DNA of 64,000 nucleotides, taken from contig JARFIW010000999.1 in NCBI GenBank assembly GCA_036346225.1, positions 3,331,001 to 3,395,000 on the forward strand, read 5' to 3'. Positions within the stretch are counted from its first letter, which is position 1. Every line of letters begins with the position of its first letter. Below are positions 12,571 through 22,656 of the stretch, piece after piece. Under the pieces are notes generated by a model, which was not told the DNA's origin, made no database searches, and saw nothing but the letters and a program-made list of their open reading frames with translations. Origin of the DNA: Platerodrilus igneus. Its lineage: Eukaryota > Arthropoda > Insecta > Coleoptera > Lycidae. The position numbers were made by a program, and so were the translations under genes.

Positions 12571-13260
12571 AGAAAAATCGGTGTCCCAACGCAAACAAAC
12601 TTATCGTCAAAAGTCAGCGTCTTCTTGGAGAGCGGCACCTAGATTTGCTTCTACTAGTAGACATCGTGAAGACAATCTGTCGTTGACGGTTGTGCATAAA
12701 CAACCTGCCACTAGCTCGTTAACTTTGACGACATTAGAACATACAACCACGCCGTTAGCTACGGCAGTGGTGTCGGTGCTCGATTATAAAGGAAAATTGC
12801 AACCTGTTCGTATAATGAAAAGTGCCGTCAAAAATTAGGTTTAAAAAAACGGAGAGCCAATGTCGCTGTTGAAGGACTTGGTTTGAATTCGTCGTTGGTG
12901 TCGTCTGGTACACTATCGTGTCAGCCTCTCAGGAGCAAGTTCTCCAGAATATGAAATCGATTGTTATATTTTACCTAACATTTGTAATCAATTAACCTCG
13001 TCGTCTATAGTGGCCAAGCAATGGTCGCATACTCAAGGTTTAGCATTATCTGATCCTAATTTTAATATTCCTGGTAAGATTGACATGCTACTCGGAGCTG
13101 ATGTCTTTGCTCAGGTTTTGTTGAACGAATCTCGTTGGGGTGTCGCTAACGAGCCAGTTGCTATTAAAACAACGTTTGGTTGGGTTTTAAAAGGAAAGGT
13201 CGTTTCCCGAATAATTCTATTACGTTGTTGTGTGCTTTCGTTGAGCCCTTAGACAGCGAC
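12570..13260 (+). pseudogene. BEL/Pao protease region, decayed
   Basis: Recognisable pieces are TAVVSVLDYKGKLQPVR near 12760 and, at 13010-13200, WSHTQGLALSDPNF then IDMLLGADVFAQVLLN and TTFGWVLKGK, the linker after the BEL/Pao protease that leads into RT. The catalytic DSG-type motif is not readable in frame, because the sequence after IMKSAVKN meets a stop at 12836. Confidence 0.75.
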
Positions 13261-14680
13261 ATTCGTCGATTTTGGAAATTAGAAAATATTCCGTTCAAGA
13301 AACACATTTCTCCCGAAGAAGAAAAGTGTGAAAAGGAATTTGTGGAAAATTATAGACGTAACAAGGACGGTCGTTTTGTAGTGTCCTTGCCCTTTAAAAT
13401 CTCTGAACCTTCATTCGTGGGTATGATATCGATTTGTATTAAAAGATTTTTGTCATTAGAACGTCGTTTGCTAAAAAATCCTGAATTGTATTCGGATTAT
13501 CAAAAAATTATGGAGGATTATTTGAAAAGCAGTCACATGGCTCAAGAGGAATCGCCTGAAAATTCGTCGGTTCATGAGTGGATGTATTACATTCTCCATC
13601 ATTCTGTACATAAGCGTGATAACACTACCATCAAATTGCGTGTGGTTTTCAATGCTTCGTGTCAAAATCAATCTGAAAATTTGTTAAATGATAGCTTGGC
13701 TATTGGCCCTGCTCTGCAAAAAGACATTGCAGTTTTATTATTGCACTTTTGTGTACATCCTATCGTAATTACAGCTGATATTAAACAAATGTATCGGCAG
13801 ATTTTGGTTAAAGATACTAATCGTGATTATCAACGTATCGTCTGGAGATTTTCTCCGTCAGACTTTAAATTAAATACTGTGACTTATGGAGTTTCGTCGT
13901 CGTCTTTTTTGGCCTTGCGTACTGTTCAAGAATTGGCAAGCTTAGAATCGATTAATTTTCCTTTCGCGTCATCAATATTGGCAAGCGATACCTATGTTGG
14001 GCGGCTCCGTGGCGTAGTGGTATGTGTGTGACTACTACGCCCAAGGTCCCGGGTTCGAATCTCGACGCGGACCGCTTGAAAAATGTTAGGCGAGCATTTT
14101 TCACAAAAATACACCCTCGTTCGGATGAGAGGTAAAATGGAGGTCCCGTGTGTGAGTGTTGTCGCGCACGTTAAAGTTCCCTACCTTGCTTGGAACAGCA
14201 AGGGTTCGGCAAAATTCTAAATTTTCCAGGTAAAAAAAACTCGCTTCCTGGCCAATGTAGTACCTTCGGGTGGAGCATTGGAAAATCACATGTAAAGATA
14301 CCTATGTTGATAATTTAGTCACTGGATGCAATTCGATTGAAGCTGTTAATCAATTAATTGGTGAATTGAACAGTATTTGCGCTAGTGGTGGTTTTCAATT
14401 AAGAAAATGTATTAGTAATTGCCCGGAAGTGATGTCCAACTTGAACGAGTCCCTGTCCAGTTCGAAAGCAATTACATTTCAAGATAAAGATGGTGGTTCA
14501 ATAAAAATTTTGGGCCTTTCGTGGCGCACTCTTACAGATATATTTTTATACAACTTAAACGTTGAAGAGCGCACTTGTAATAAGCGTAATATTTTGTCAG
14601 CTATCGCAAAAATTTTTGATCCTCTTGGTTTGATAACGCCTTTAGTACTTTTCCCTAAACATTTAGTTCAAGATCTTTGA
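13260..14680 (+). pseudogene. BEL/Pao reverse transcriptase split by a SINE
   Basis: RT runs in one frame from about 13243 to 13999 and resumes at 14297. Motifs: ITADIKQMYRQILV (motif A, catalytic Asp) near 13770, VTYGVSSSSFLALRTV (motif B region) near 13880, and the motif C string DTYVDN at the insertion point. Asn replaces the second catalytic Asp of YVDD, so this RT was probably dead or dying even apart from the SINE. Removing the insert and one target copy leaves the frame open, so the SINE hit a still-open frame. Confidence 0.88.
14000..14296 (+). mobile_element. tRNA-derived SINE, copy A, in the BEL RT active site
   Basis: 297-bp insert bounded by the 13-bp duplication GATACCTATGTTG at 13987-13999 and 14297-14309. 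The head has pol III promoter elements: an A-box-like GTGGCGTAGTGG near 14009 and a B box GGTTCGAATC near 14050. The body and tail match the copies at 59583 and 59894. The tail ends in GGAAAATCACATGTAA with no long poly(A). It is not a functional tRNA gene, since the head continues into an unrelated body. Confidence 0.92.
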
Positions 14681-15400
14681 CTTTTAGGCCTCTGTTGGGA
14701 CCAAGAGCCGCTAGTGGAAGTCGTAGAAAAATGGAAAATTTTTTTGGGTGCATTGCCAGCGGTTTCGAATATTGAGATTTTGCGCCGCATCGTATGTAAT
14801 AATGTTAAAAAGGTGGAGTTGCATGGGTTCTGTGATGCTTCTGAAGCCGGATATGCAACTGTCGTCTAAAACGCTCGTTCGATTTAGAAGGTAACATTGT
14901 CATGTTATTAGTATGCGCAAAATCGAAGGTAGCTCGCGTTTCGTTGTCCCGTCTCGAATTGTGTGCTGTCGTACTCTTGGCAGATTTAGTAGATTTCGTC
15001 AAAAATACTTATACAGATAGTTTATCATTTAGTATTTTCGCGTGGTCAGATTCCACTGAATTCGGTCTTCCTCGCATAAGTGGAAGACATTTATTAGCAA
15101 TCGCATTTCGCATATTTAAGAAACGTATTCCTCCGTCTTCGTGGTTTCATGTTAAGTCTCAGGAAAATCCTGCGGATTGTGCCTCACGTGGACTTTTGGC
15201 TTCAGAGTTGGTTTATCATCCATTATGGTGGACAGGGCCTTCCTGGTTAGTGCGTCGTAACGAAGAATGGCCAATAACGTCGCTGCCAAAGCTTATCGAC
15301 TTATCTCAGATGGACGTCGAATATCGTACTCTGTCGTTAACCGTCGTTATACCTGAGAATTTCTTAGATTTATTATTGGATAAATTTTCAAAATTGCAGA
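14681..15400 (+). pseudogene. BEL/Pao RNase H region, decayed
   Basis: GFCDASEAGYAT near 14827 carries the first catalytic Asp of RNase H. SRLELCAVVLLADLV near 14950 and SKVARVS are typical of BEL/Pao. The block WFHVKSQENPADCASRG near 15140 is the end of RNase H. Frame breaks occur near 14670 and 14870. Confidence 0.83.
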
Positions 15401-16115
15401 AAATTTGTAGGAATATTACATGTATTCGTCATTTCATTAGTAATGTTCAATGTCCGGCGAATTTGCATACAAAATATTGTGATGGTTTGTCCCTAGCTCA
15501 GCAGCAAGAGGCTATATATTTATCGATTAAAAGAGTTCAAACAAATGTTTTTGCGCAAGACATTACAAATATTAAAACCGGAAAACTTGTTGGTAAACAA
15601 CTACGTAACCTTAGTTTTTTTAGATAGTCGTGATTTGTTGAGGATGGACGGTCGCCTGAGTAATTCAGAGTTTTCGCATGATGCAAAATTTCCAATTTTG
15701 CTGCCTCGGTTGCATCGGTTGACTGAAATTATTATATTAGATTGTCGTGAAAGACATTTACATCCTGGAAATAGACCAACTCAATTTTTATTAACTCAAA
15801 ATTATTGGATCTTGTCCGCAAAAAGAGCTATTCGGCAATGTTTGAAATCCTGCATTCGTTGTTTTCGTGTAAACTCTGTGGCTTTATGCTCCTGGGGAAT
15901 TTACCAGTTTCTAAGTTAACTTCAGGTAAAGCGTTTTTACATACGGGAGTTGACTTTGGTGGACCTTTCTCTGTCACGATGAATTTAGGGTGGAGCATTG
16001 GGGACGTGGCCGCAAGTATAGCGGCCCTTATTCACATTATAATGTCACGATGAATCAGTGTCGTGGCGTAAAAACATTGAAAGCGTACATTTGCTTAGTT
16101 ATTTTGTTACGTTTA
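15400..16115 (+). pseudogene. BEL/Pao integrase N-terminal half, decayed and interrupted
   Basis: The zinc-binding HHCC domain is readable at about 15750-15870 (RHLHPGNRPTQ, then CLKSCIRCFR). The start of the catalytic core (HTGVDFGGPFSVTMN) ends at 15984 at a 58-bp insertion and resumes at 16056 (QCRGVKTLKAYICLV). Beyond about 16115 no integrase is recognisable. Frameshifts occur near 15600 and 15880. Confidence 0.82.
15985..16042 (+). mobile_element. 58-bp mini-insertion with 13-bp target duplication
   Basis: The 13-mer TGTCACGATGAAT occurs at 15972-15984 and again at 16043-16055, and the integrase frame resumes cleanly after it. The insert begins TTAGGGTGGAGCATTGG, and GGGTGGAGCATTGG also occurs near the 3' end of the SINE copies (for example near 14268). 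It looks like a heavily 5'-truncated SINE-type insertion with a different tail. The same duplication length as SINE copy A supports the same machinery. Confidence 0.7.
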
Positions 16116-17776
16116 TTTTGAACATCCCGTACATTTTTTTCTGTTAATAAGAAATACGCGGTCTAATAATTTTCAACTCAAATCCCTTTGGCGTTAAAAA
16201 GGAAAATTAATTCAGTAAATTAAAATAACCCTTTCATTGTTATTTCATTTATCTATTTGTATAAATTTGATTCCTATTGTTACATCCTAAAGCTTAATTA
16301 ATAATAAATACTCTTAAGAATTCCTCAACGTAAAGTTTATGCTAAAATTAAACAGGCGATAACTGGTTCTAGGTATCTGATAATTGATTCTTATGTGTTT
16401 TCCATTGAAAGCTTCGTTGAATTAAAACCGCGTATTATCCCAATAAACCGTATTTTTTCAGTTTTATTTCCTTAACAACAATATTACTTTGAGCTCTGGT
16501 CATTAGTGAAACGAAATTAATATTCTCTTGCTTTTTAATCTACACAACGAAAACACGTGTAGAATGGTTGGTTGTTTCTATTTTTTTGTATAAAAAGTTT
16601 GCGCACGCCTTACAGCGTAGTACGTATTTGTGGGTTTTATAAAATTGTACTTTTCGACGACAATAAATTAATTTTATTTATAATTACTATAGCTCCTTCC
16701 GGTGGCCTTTAAAGCCACAATAAATGGTCGCTCCTTTTTGTGATGGGAGGACTATCCCAAGGCGGGATCACACGCACCTCTATTTCGCACCGTTTTTACA
16801 GACGATAGGAGCTAACCCGACGGTGGTGACTCGAGGGTGAGTGCTTGTACACTAATTTTCTTATATGGGTACCCGGTAGTTGTTGGAAACAACATATGTA
16901 CACGGGTCTACGGATGCATCACCTTGTTGGTGGTAAAATGACTGTTGTTTGTATGTACGAGAATATTATAATGTTTACTGATTTTTTATTAGGATAATTT
17001 TATGTATAGAATTCCGTACTTACAATGCTGATTTCGAGCTGTGATTTTTAGTGGGGTAGTTTTGTTCCTTTTTCTTGTTTGAAGATTAATATAGAGGGTG
17101 ACCTAAAAACTGCAGCTTGCCATGTTAAAAATGATTCTTTTTTTATTCGTAAATATGTATACTGTGTACCTACGAATTGTTTTTTTGGTACTATTGTGTT
17201 TTGTACATAATGTTGTTTTTAAATTAGAGGTTTTTTAGTTTGTAAATGTTTGATTGTGCGTGAGCGAGTATATTTTTATTTCAGGCCTCCCTTAATTTTT
17301 TTGTAGGTATAATACTCCGCCCACTCGCCGATTAAGCCCGGTCAATTTCTTCTTGTTCTTCCTCGTTTTTATTTTCTTTTTTGTAGACTACGTCGCTGAA
17401 CGTAGCAACTTGTTTCAGCACTTATATATCGGTTTAGGTTTCTTAGTTAATAGCTCTTATTATTTTTAAATATAAAATAAGTTAGTTCATACTTATTTTG
17501 GTGGGCGGGAAGTTTGGTCTCTTTGTCGCACGTTTTCGTGGTTAATTTTATGTCATTGTAAATTCGTATTTGTAAATAAAATAGTAAAGCTGTCATCCCA
17601 GCCCCGTTATATCCTGTCATAAAATCTCCTTTGTGCCTGTGAAATTAAGTTTAAAAAAACGGGTAGTGACAGACACTTGCTCATAGACATCGAAGCGAAA
17701 CGGTTGTTCGTTCGGTAAAGTGACTGAAGTCAATAGTGTCGCCAAATGTGACTTTATCGATAAACCCCTGAAAACA
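16116..17776. other. Unassigned sequence
   Basis: No coding sequence or known repeat is identified. A stretch near 17310-17345 (CCGATTAAGCCCGGTC) matches the pyrimidine-rich segment before the primer-binding site at 54376, so a piece of that LTR family may be present. AATAAA signals occur near 16660. Confidence 0.5.
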
Positions 17777-17930
17777 GTGATAGTGCAAACGTAACACGTT
17801 CAATAAATCGCCAGACAGTCCACGTCGTCGCAGAGTAGGAACGACACTTATAGAACATTAGAAAACCCCTGAGGTAAGTCGATATATAAAATTATAAGGC
17901 GCCTTGCGCATTAAATAAACATTATCTTCT
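17777..17930 (+). repeat. Dispersed repeat, copy 2 (partner 9183-9336)
   Basis: Diverged direct copy of 9183-9336, with shared core strings for GTAGGAACGACACTTA and a TATA-like segment. Homology ends abruptly at both sides. The family is unknown. Confidence 0.65.
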
Positions 17931-19336
17931 TTTGTTTATGTACGGAATTCCGTATTACATTTTAATAATATATTACAGATATACTACGAGTTCTGAACCA
18001 CTTCAAGCCACTCCATCTAGTAGTGGGATGTGTAATCATTTTCAAAATGGACTATTTTTAGGTAGTAATCAGGAAAATTCTGGTTTACCAATGTAACAAA
18101 TTATCACACGTCAAAACCCAGTCAAAAAAAGTATACAAGTTTAGCAGGTATAAAATGCTAAAGATCCTCTTAACTTATAACATTTTCAAATGTTACGTTC
18201 AGTTGCCATCTTATTAGGTATTGTTGTAAGTAACAATACACACTATTAGATTTAGGCTACTCAGTTTACAAAACAAATTACGCGTTGAATACTCACATCT
18301 ACGTTTATTAAAACCAAATTTCATAAATATGACACTCCTCAAATAACAATTTAGTTCCCATTTAGAACACTCTTAATATTTCTATTACGTTTATTTGAAT
18401 AACCGGTTTGTCTACAATGTAAACAGGCATCTACACTCGTATGTTATATGTCATTTGATGATGTAGTACAGCCACCTACCATAGACATTTACAAACTAGC
18501 TTAGATCGTTCAACAAACCGCCGCTGGAACTTATCATCCGCGTCGACTCGTGCAACTTGCTTCTTATCTAATAGATGCAGTAAAAGATTGTTCTTTAAGA
18601 AAATAGTATGAATCATTTGGCAACCTTTTAAATGACGATTGCAGTAGCGTTAGCAGGGTCGTGAAGGCATTCCACTGACTGCTTTCAATTAATTAACAAT
18701 GCGCATTAAAGTAATGGTCTTGAAATCGCCTAGAATGCAGGTACGTGTCTTACTAATTTGGTTTCGAAGAATTATTAAACTACTTACATCTGTGAGAAAT
18801 GTCGTTAGTTTTAAGTGCTGTATAATTGGTGCAGGTTATCATCGTATTTGGATTTAATACATTGGACAATCCTCTGTTAAATTGGAAGAAAATGTTCGGA
18901 CACGTCAACAGGTCAAAGTTCATTTTACCTTTATTGGTTTCGTTATAGCACGTAACAGACATATGATTCTGGTTGATAATACAGGTGGTATTATTCTAAA
19001 CTGCACTTCCAAGGTTTGTACTCTTTTACATCTAATTTGACAAGCAATGTTATTAGCTCTGTTTTGCTTACGCTTCATCTAAGGTTTATTATAAAATCTA
19101 GCGAAGTAAAAATTTGTGTATGGAATTTAATTTGAAATTAAAAGTCAGATTTAGGGTTGATGCATGCACTGATTCTTTATGTGATAAGATAACATAGATC
19201 AATGCGATTAAACCGAGTCCTAGTATCAGTATTATAAAGATTTGTTTGCCATAATATCTAACAAACAACCTGTTAAATGTCGGAGCCAATGTTTTTGTGA
19301 CAAACGCAGTAGAATGTGTGGAGATGGGTCATAAGT
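17931..19336. other. Unassigned sequence with possible decayed coding traces
   Basis: On the plus strand, 18430-18640 reads as a mostly open, protein-like stretch with stops (for example TYHPRRLVQLASYLIDAVKD). On the minus strand, 19289-19098 is an open frame with a clear hydrophobic segment (IFIILILGLGLIALIYVIL). I do not recognise either, and both may be chance. The block ends exactly at the AAGT target duplication of element 2. Confidence 0.3.
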
Positions 19337-20133
19337 TGTTACGTGCCATTGCCACTTTAACATTGTTAGTAGTTTAGTTTTTAATGTACGGAAGTTTTCC
19401 CGCCATAATTTTCAAATACGCGAGACGCGGGAACATTTTAAATAGACTAGGCGGTGCTTCCGTATGTTAAATAGTAGGAGTCTGCGTAGTGCGCATATCC
19501 CTAGAGGGTTAGGACAATACTAGACAAAAGGGTGGGGTCGTGTTTCCGTGACGCGGGGAATCGTGGCCATTTTTGCCTTGATCGTGAAGTGATGTGCGCG
19601 TAATTGTCTGGTAAAGTATCTATCTTAGGGTTTACCTATGTAGTTCCTTCTTTAATTATCTCTTTGTTGTCTACCTTTACCTTCTTCCTGTCAAAACCCT
19701 ACATAGGTATAAATCTACCGTCACCTAAGGACTTTCGAACTTCATGCCTGTGGATGTCCTCCATGCCTACCGCAGTAGCGAGCCGAGGCGAGCCGAGCTG
19801 TAGCCGTTCCTGACGCATTTGAGGGCGTCGACGGATGATCTCTCATTCCGCCTGATACCTGATCACTTATGTAAGTAATCTTTACTCATATGTGTTAAAA
19901 GGGATTAATTTGTTGTTAAAATGACTCTCGTTTATCTTTAATTGTTTAATTTTTATATGCAAATTATTGTGCAATATCGATGACATCACCAGTATGACGC
20001 GCCGAAATCCGTATAAGAGTCGGTGCTACCAACTGTGATAGTGTCTCTCATACCATGCTACCGGCGTAGTAATTATCGAACTTTAAAGTTTAACTACCGT
20101 TTTAATATCGTTATAACCACCGCGCTTATAACA
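19337..20133 (+). repeat. Left LTR of element 2 (plus orientation)
   Basis: Runs from TGTTACGTGCC to GCGCTTATAACA, 797 bp. It is followed after ATT by the primer-binding site, so it is a normal 5' LTR. A consensus splice donor (GTAAGTA) lies near 19870. Confidence 0.95.
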
Positions 20134-20135
20134 AT

Positions 20136-20153
20136 TTAGCGCTCCAACGTGTG
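20136..20153 (+). promoter_or_regulatory. Degenerate tRNA-Lys primer-binding site, left end of element 2
   Basis: TTAGCGCTCCAACGTGTG stands 2-3 bases after the LTR, where the perfect tRNA-Lys complement stands beside the right LTR. It has several mismatches to the 18-base tRNA-Lys complement (TGGCGCCCAACGTGGGGC). That is far more divergence than the 0.4% seen between the LTRs. Confidence 0.75.
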
Positions 20154-21364
20154 TAATTAGGTGATACTGTACCTATGGAAGGTAAAAATTAATTTTAAAC
20201 AAGCTTTTTCAGTTAAATCATTTTAACAAATTCATTATCTATGTTGCCTAAGATATCTGTGGCTTTTTGATTTCATGTTGGTACCTTTGGAAAACCCCCC
20301 AGAACTATCTTCAGTAATTGACAGATTAGGCTGACAATGTAAACTTTGTTTTTGTGACATGTACATATTATCAAATTGCTAACCTATCTATATTAATGTA
20401 GTTTTATAATGAAGTTAAACTCCACTTATCTGCAAATATGTGTTATTTATCTAATACTGTGTGTAGTGCCTAAATAAACTTCAAGGATGTATGGATAACC
20501 TCACTTTTTTCTCAAGTAAGTAAAAATAAGCATTTTTACAGTAATTGCATTTTTTTAAATACCGGTTGCTTTAATAGTATCGACCTTGTATCAGTAAAAT
20601 ATAACCCTTGCCGTATATAAAAAACGGTACCTAACATTCTCTAGTTTGTTTATAAAAAAAAAGTGTTTTAACCACTTGTTAACTGTTATTTAAACTCGTT
20701 TTTAAAGAAACCTTATGTTACAAACGTATTGAAATAAATTGCCTTTTAATACCTTTTTATGTAAGGTTAAACTATGGATTTTTAGGGTTATTGGTTAAAT
20801 AATGCATTAAATAACCTCGTTTTATCTGTAAAAAATTTACCTTACCGATGCATTTTCTAAATTAAGGCCTTTTTTCTTTCAACTTATGAAGGATATATAC
20901 CCTTGTTAAGCATTTACCTTACCTTATGTCTTTAAATACAGTTATTTACATAATTACCTATTAAAATATAACTTTTGTCCATTCCCGTTTTTGAAACTTC
21001 AAGGCGCAATCGGTTATTATATCTTTTTAAGAAGATTTGACTATAGGTTGTTGTTTTTATAGATTAAATAACATATCACCTGCGTTTTTTTTTCTATTTT
21101 GAAGGGCCTTTTTGTATTTATCAACAAAATATGTATTTAAATGAACATTGATTTTGCTGTCATACACCCTAAATGTTTCCTTAGTGTGTTTATTAATTAA
21201 CGCTTTAACATTAGCATATTATTCTTTATCGGTGACATTTCTAACAAATTTTTACCTCTAAATACCGTACCATACTAATTTAAAATAGCTGTAACGCTTA
21301 TTACCTCCCGAATTGCCTAACTATTTTATATTTTATATATCGTGTCTTGAATATTTTATTCACA
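20154..21364 (+). other. Element 2 untranslated leader
   Basis: 1.2 kb, AT-rich, no coding sequence. It precedes the gag ATG at 21365. It corresponds in position to the element 1 leader (482-1224) but is longer. Confidence 0.65.
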
Positions 21365-22656
21365 ATGAACGTGTCACATTTAAAATCCCTCGAATTGATC
21401 TACGAGCTGGAGTGTAGGGATATTATCGCAGTGAGTAATCAGAATGATAGGCGATCTCAACTCAGAGCTATTTTGGCACAGGAATCCAAAGGCGTTGATA
21501 TCTTAAAGAAACCCGTAGGCGACTGGCCCCTTAACGTATCAGAAATTAAATTATCTTTAGATGATATATCGGGTATAATAAGCAAAACAGATCCTGCTGC
21601 TACTAATATCGAGTTAGGGAGATTGACCTCAAGAATAACTCACGTCAAACAGCGAGTTGAATTACTATCTTTATATAACGACGACCAAGCGACTCAAGCT
21701 AAACAAAGTTTGTTGTCCGAGGTGTTATTGCTGAAGGGATTGTTCTCGAAAGACTTAATCCTAATGCAGACGTAGATATATCGTTACCTTTTTCAAATCT
21801 TGTGCTTGCCGAACCCAAACCATTAGGGAAATCTATACCTGTATACAAATGGGGTCTCACTTTCGAAGGGTTTGATTCGAAGGTCTCTTTATTATCCTTT
21901 CTTGATCGTATTAATGATTTCAAAATCTCTCGTGGGTGTACCGATCACGACCTATTTGTCTCAGCTGGTGACTTGTTCGCAAACTCAGCATTAATATGGT
22001 ATAGAAACATACGACACCAAATTTCTACCTGGGAGGAGTTAGTTGCGTGTTTAAAACGAGACTTCCTACCTTATGGCTATATTAACGACCTTTGGGACGA
22101 AATACGTAACCGAACCCAAGGTCCCGACGAAAATGTTGTGTCTTTTATTACCTCATTAGAAGCTTTATATAGCAGACTCGACAAAAAACCTTCCGAATCC
22201 GAAATTATCGATTTCTCAGAACATTTGGCATTACAGCCCATATCTTCGCTAGCCCACTTTAAAGACCTATGTCGTTCTCTTCAAGAAGTGAGGTCAAGAA
22301 TTAACAAATATCGACCACCGCCCGAGAAATTATCTGGTCTCCTAGAACCTGATCTAGCTTGCCAAGTTCGAGCTTCCCGTAAAGTATCTACACTTAACGT
22401 TCCTCCTACCGTAACTAATAACTCACTTACCTGTTGGAACTGCAAGCGAAGTGGACATAACTATACTGTCTGCACATACCCTAGAAATATTTTTTGTTAT
22501 GGTTGTGGTCGCTCAAATATTTACAAATCTAACTGCACCAACTGTAATCCTAACGTATCGGGAAACTCCCGTCGAGATATTTCAAATCAGGGTGTGAATA
22601 TCTCAAGAAACCAAAATCGCCCTCAACACCAATCATCCAATGAATCCAAATTATAA
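21365..22656 (+). CDS. gag: gag of element 2, one frameshift
   Basis: I choose the ATG at 21365 because it aligns with the element 1 gag ATG at 1225; an in-frame ATG six codons upstream is not conserved. The frame is lost near 21738: the old frame stops at 21773, and the correct frame continues through IVLERLNPNADVD to the capsid domain (GKSIPVYKWGLTF to PPEKLSGLLEPD) and then the zinc knuckles. The first knuckle, CWNCKRSGHNYTVC, is a proper CX2CX4HX4C. The second, CYGCGRSNIYKSNC, has Ile in place of His; element 1 has Thr there. Relative to element 1, nine codons (QLRRNLNPY) are missing in frame near 22210. Gag ends at 22656, overlapping pol by 17 bases in another frame. Confidence 0.88.

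Larger units (their letters stand above)
11440..16115 (+). mobile_element. BEL/Pao retrotransposon remnant without LTRs
   Basis: Gag, protease, RT, RNase H and integrase follow each other in BEL/Pao order and style, all with frame breaks. No LTR pair was found around it. The 5' end abuts a LINE fragment at 11435, and recognisable integrase stops near 16115. Two later insertions interrupt it: a SINE at 14000-14296 and a 58-bp piece at 15985-16042, each with a 13-bp target duplication. Confidence 0.88.

Noticed and set aside
14000..14075. tRNA gene
   Set aside because: The A- and B-box strings are real, but no acceptor-stem pairing closes a tRNA and the sequence continues into a 297-bp unit with a target duplication: it is a SINE head. 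The same holds for 59583 and 59894.
19604..19813. Open frame of 69 codons, also found inverted at 28857-29066
   Set aside because: It lies wholly within the LTR of element 2, so the duplicate comes from the two LTR copies and does not indicate a gene.
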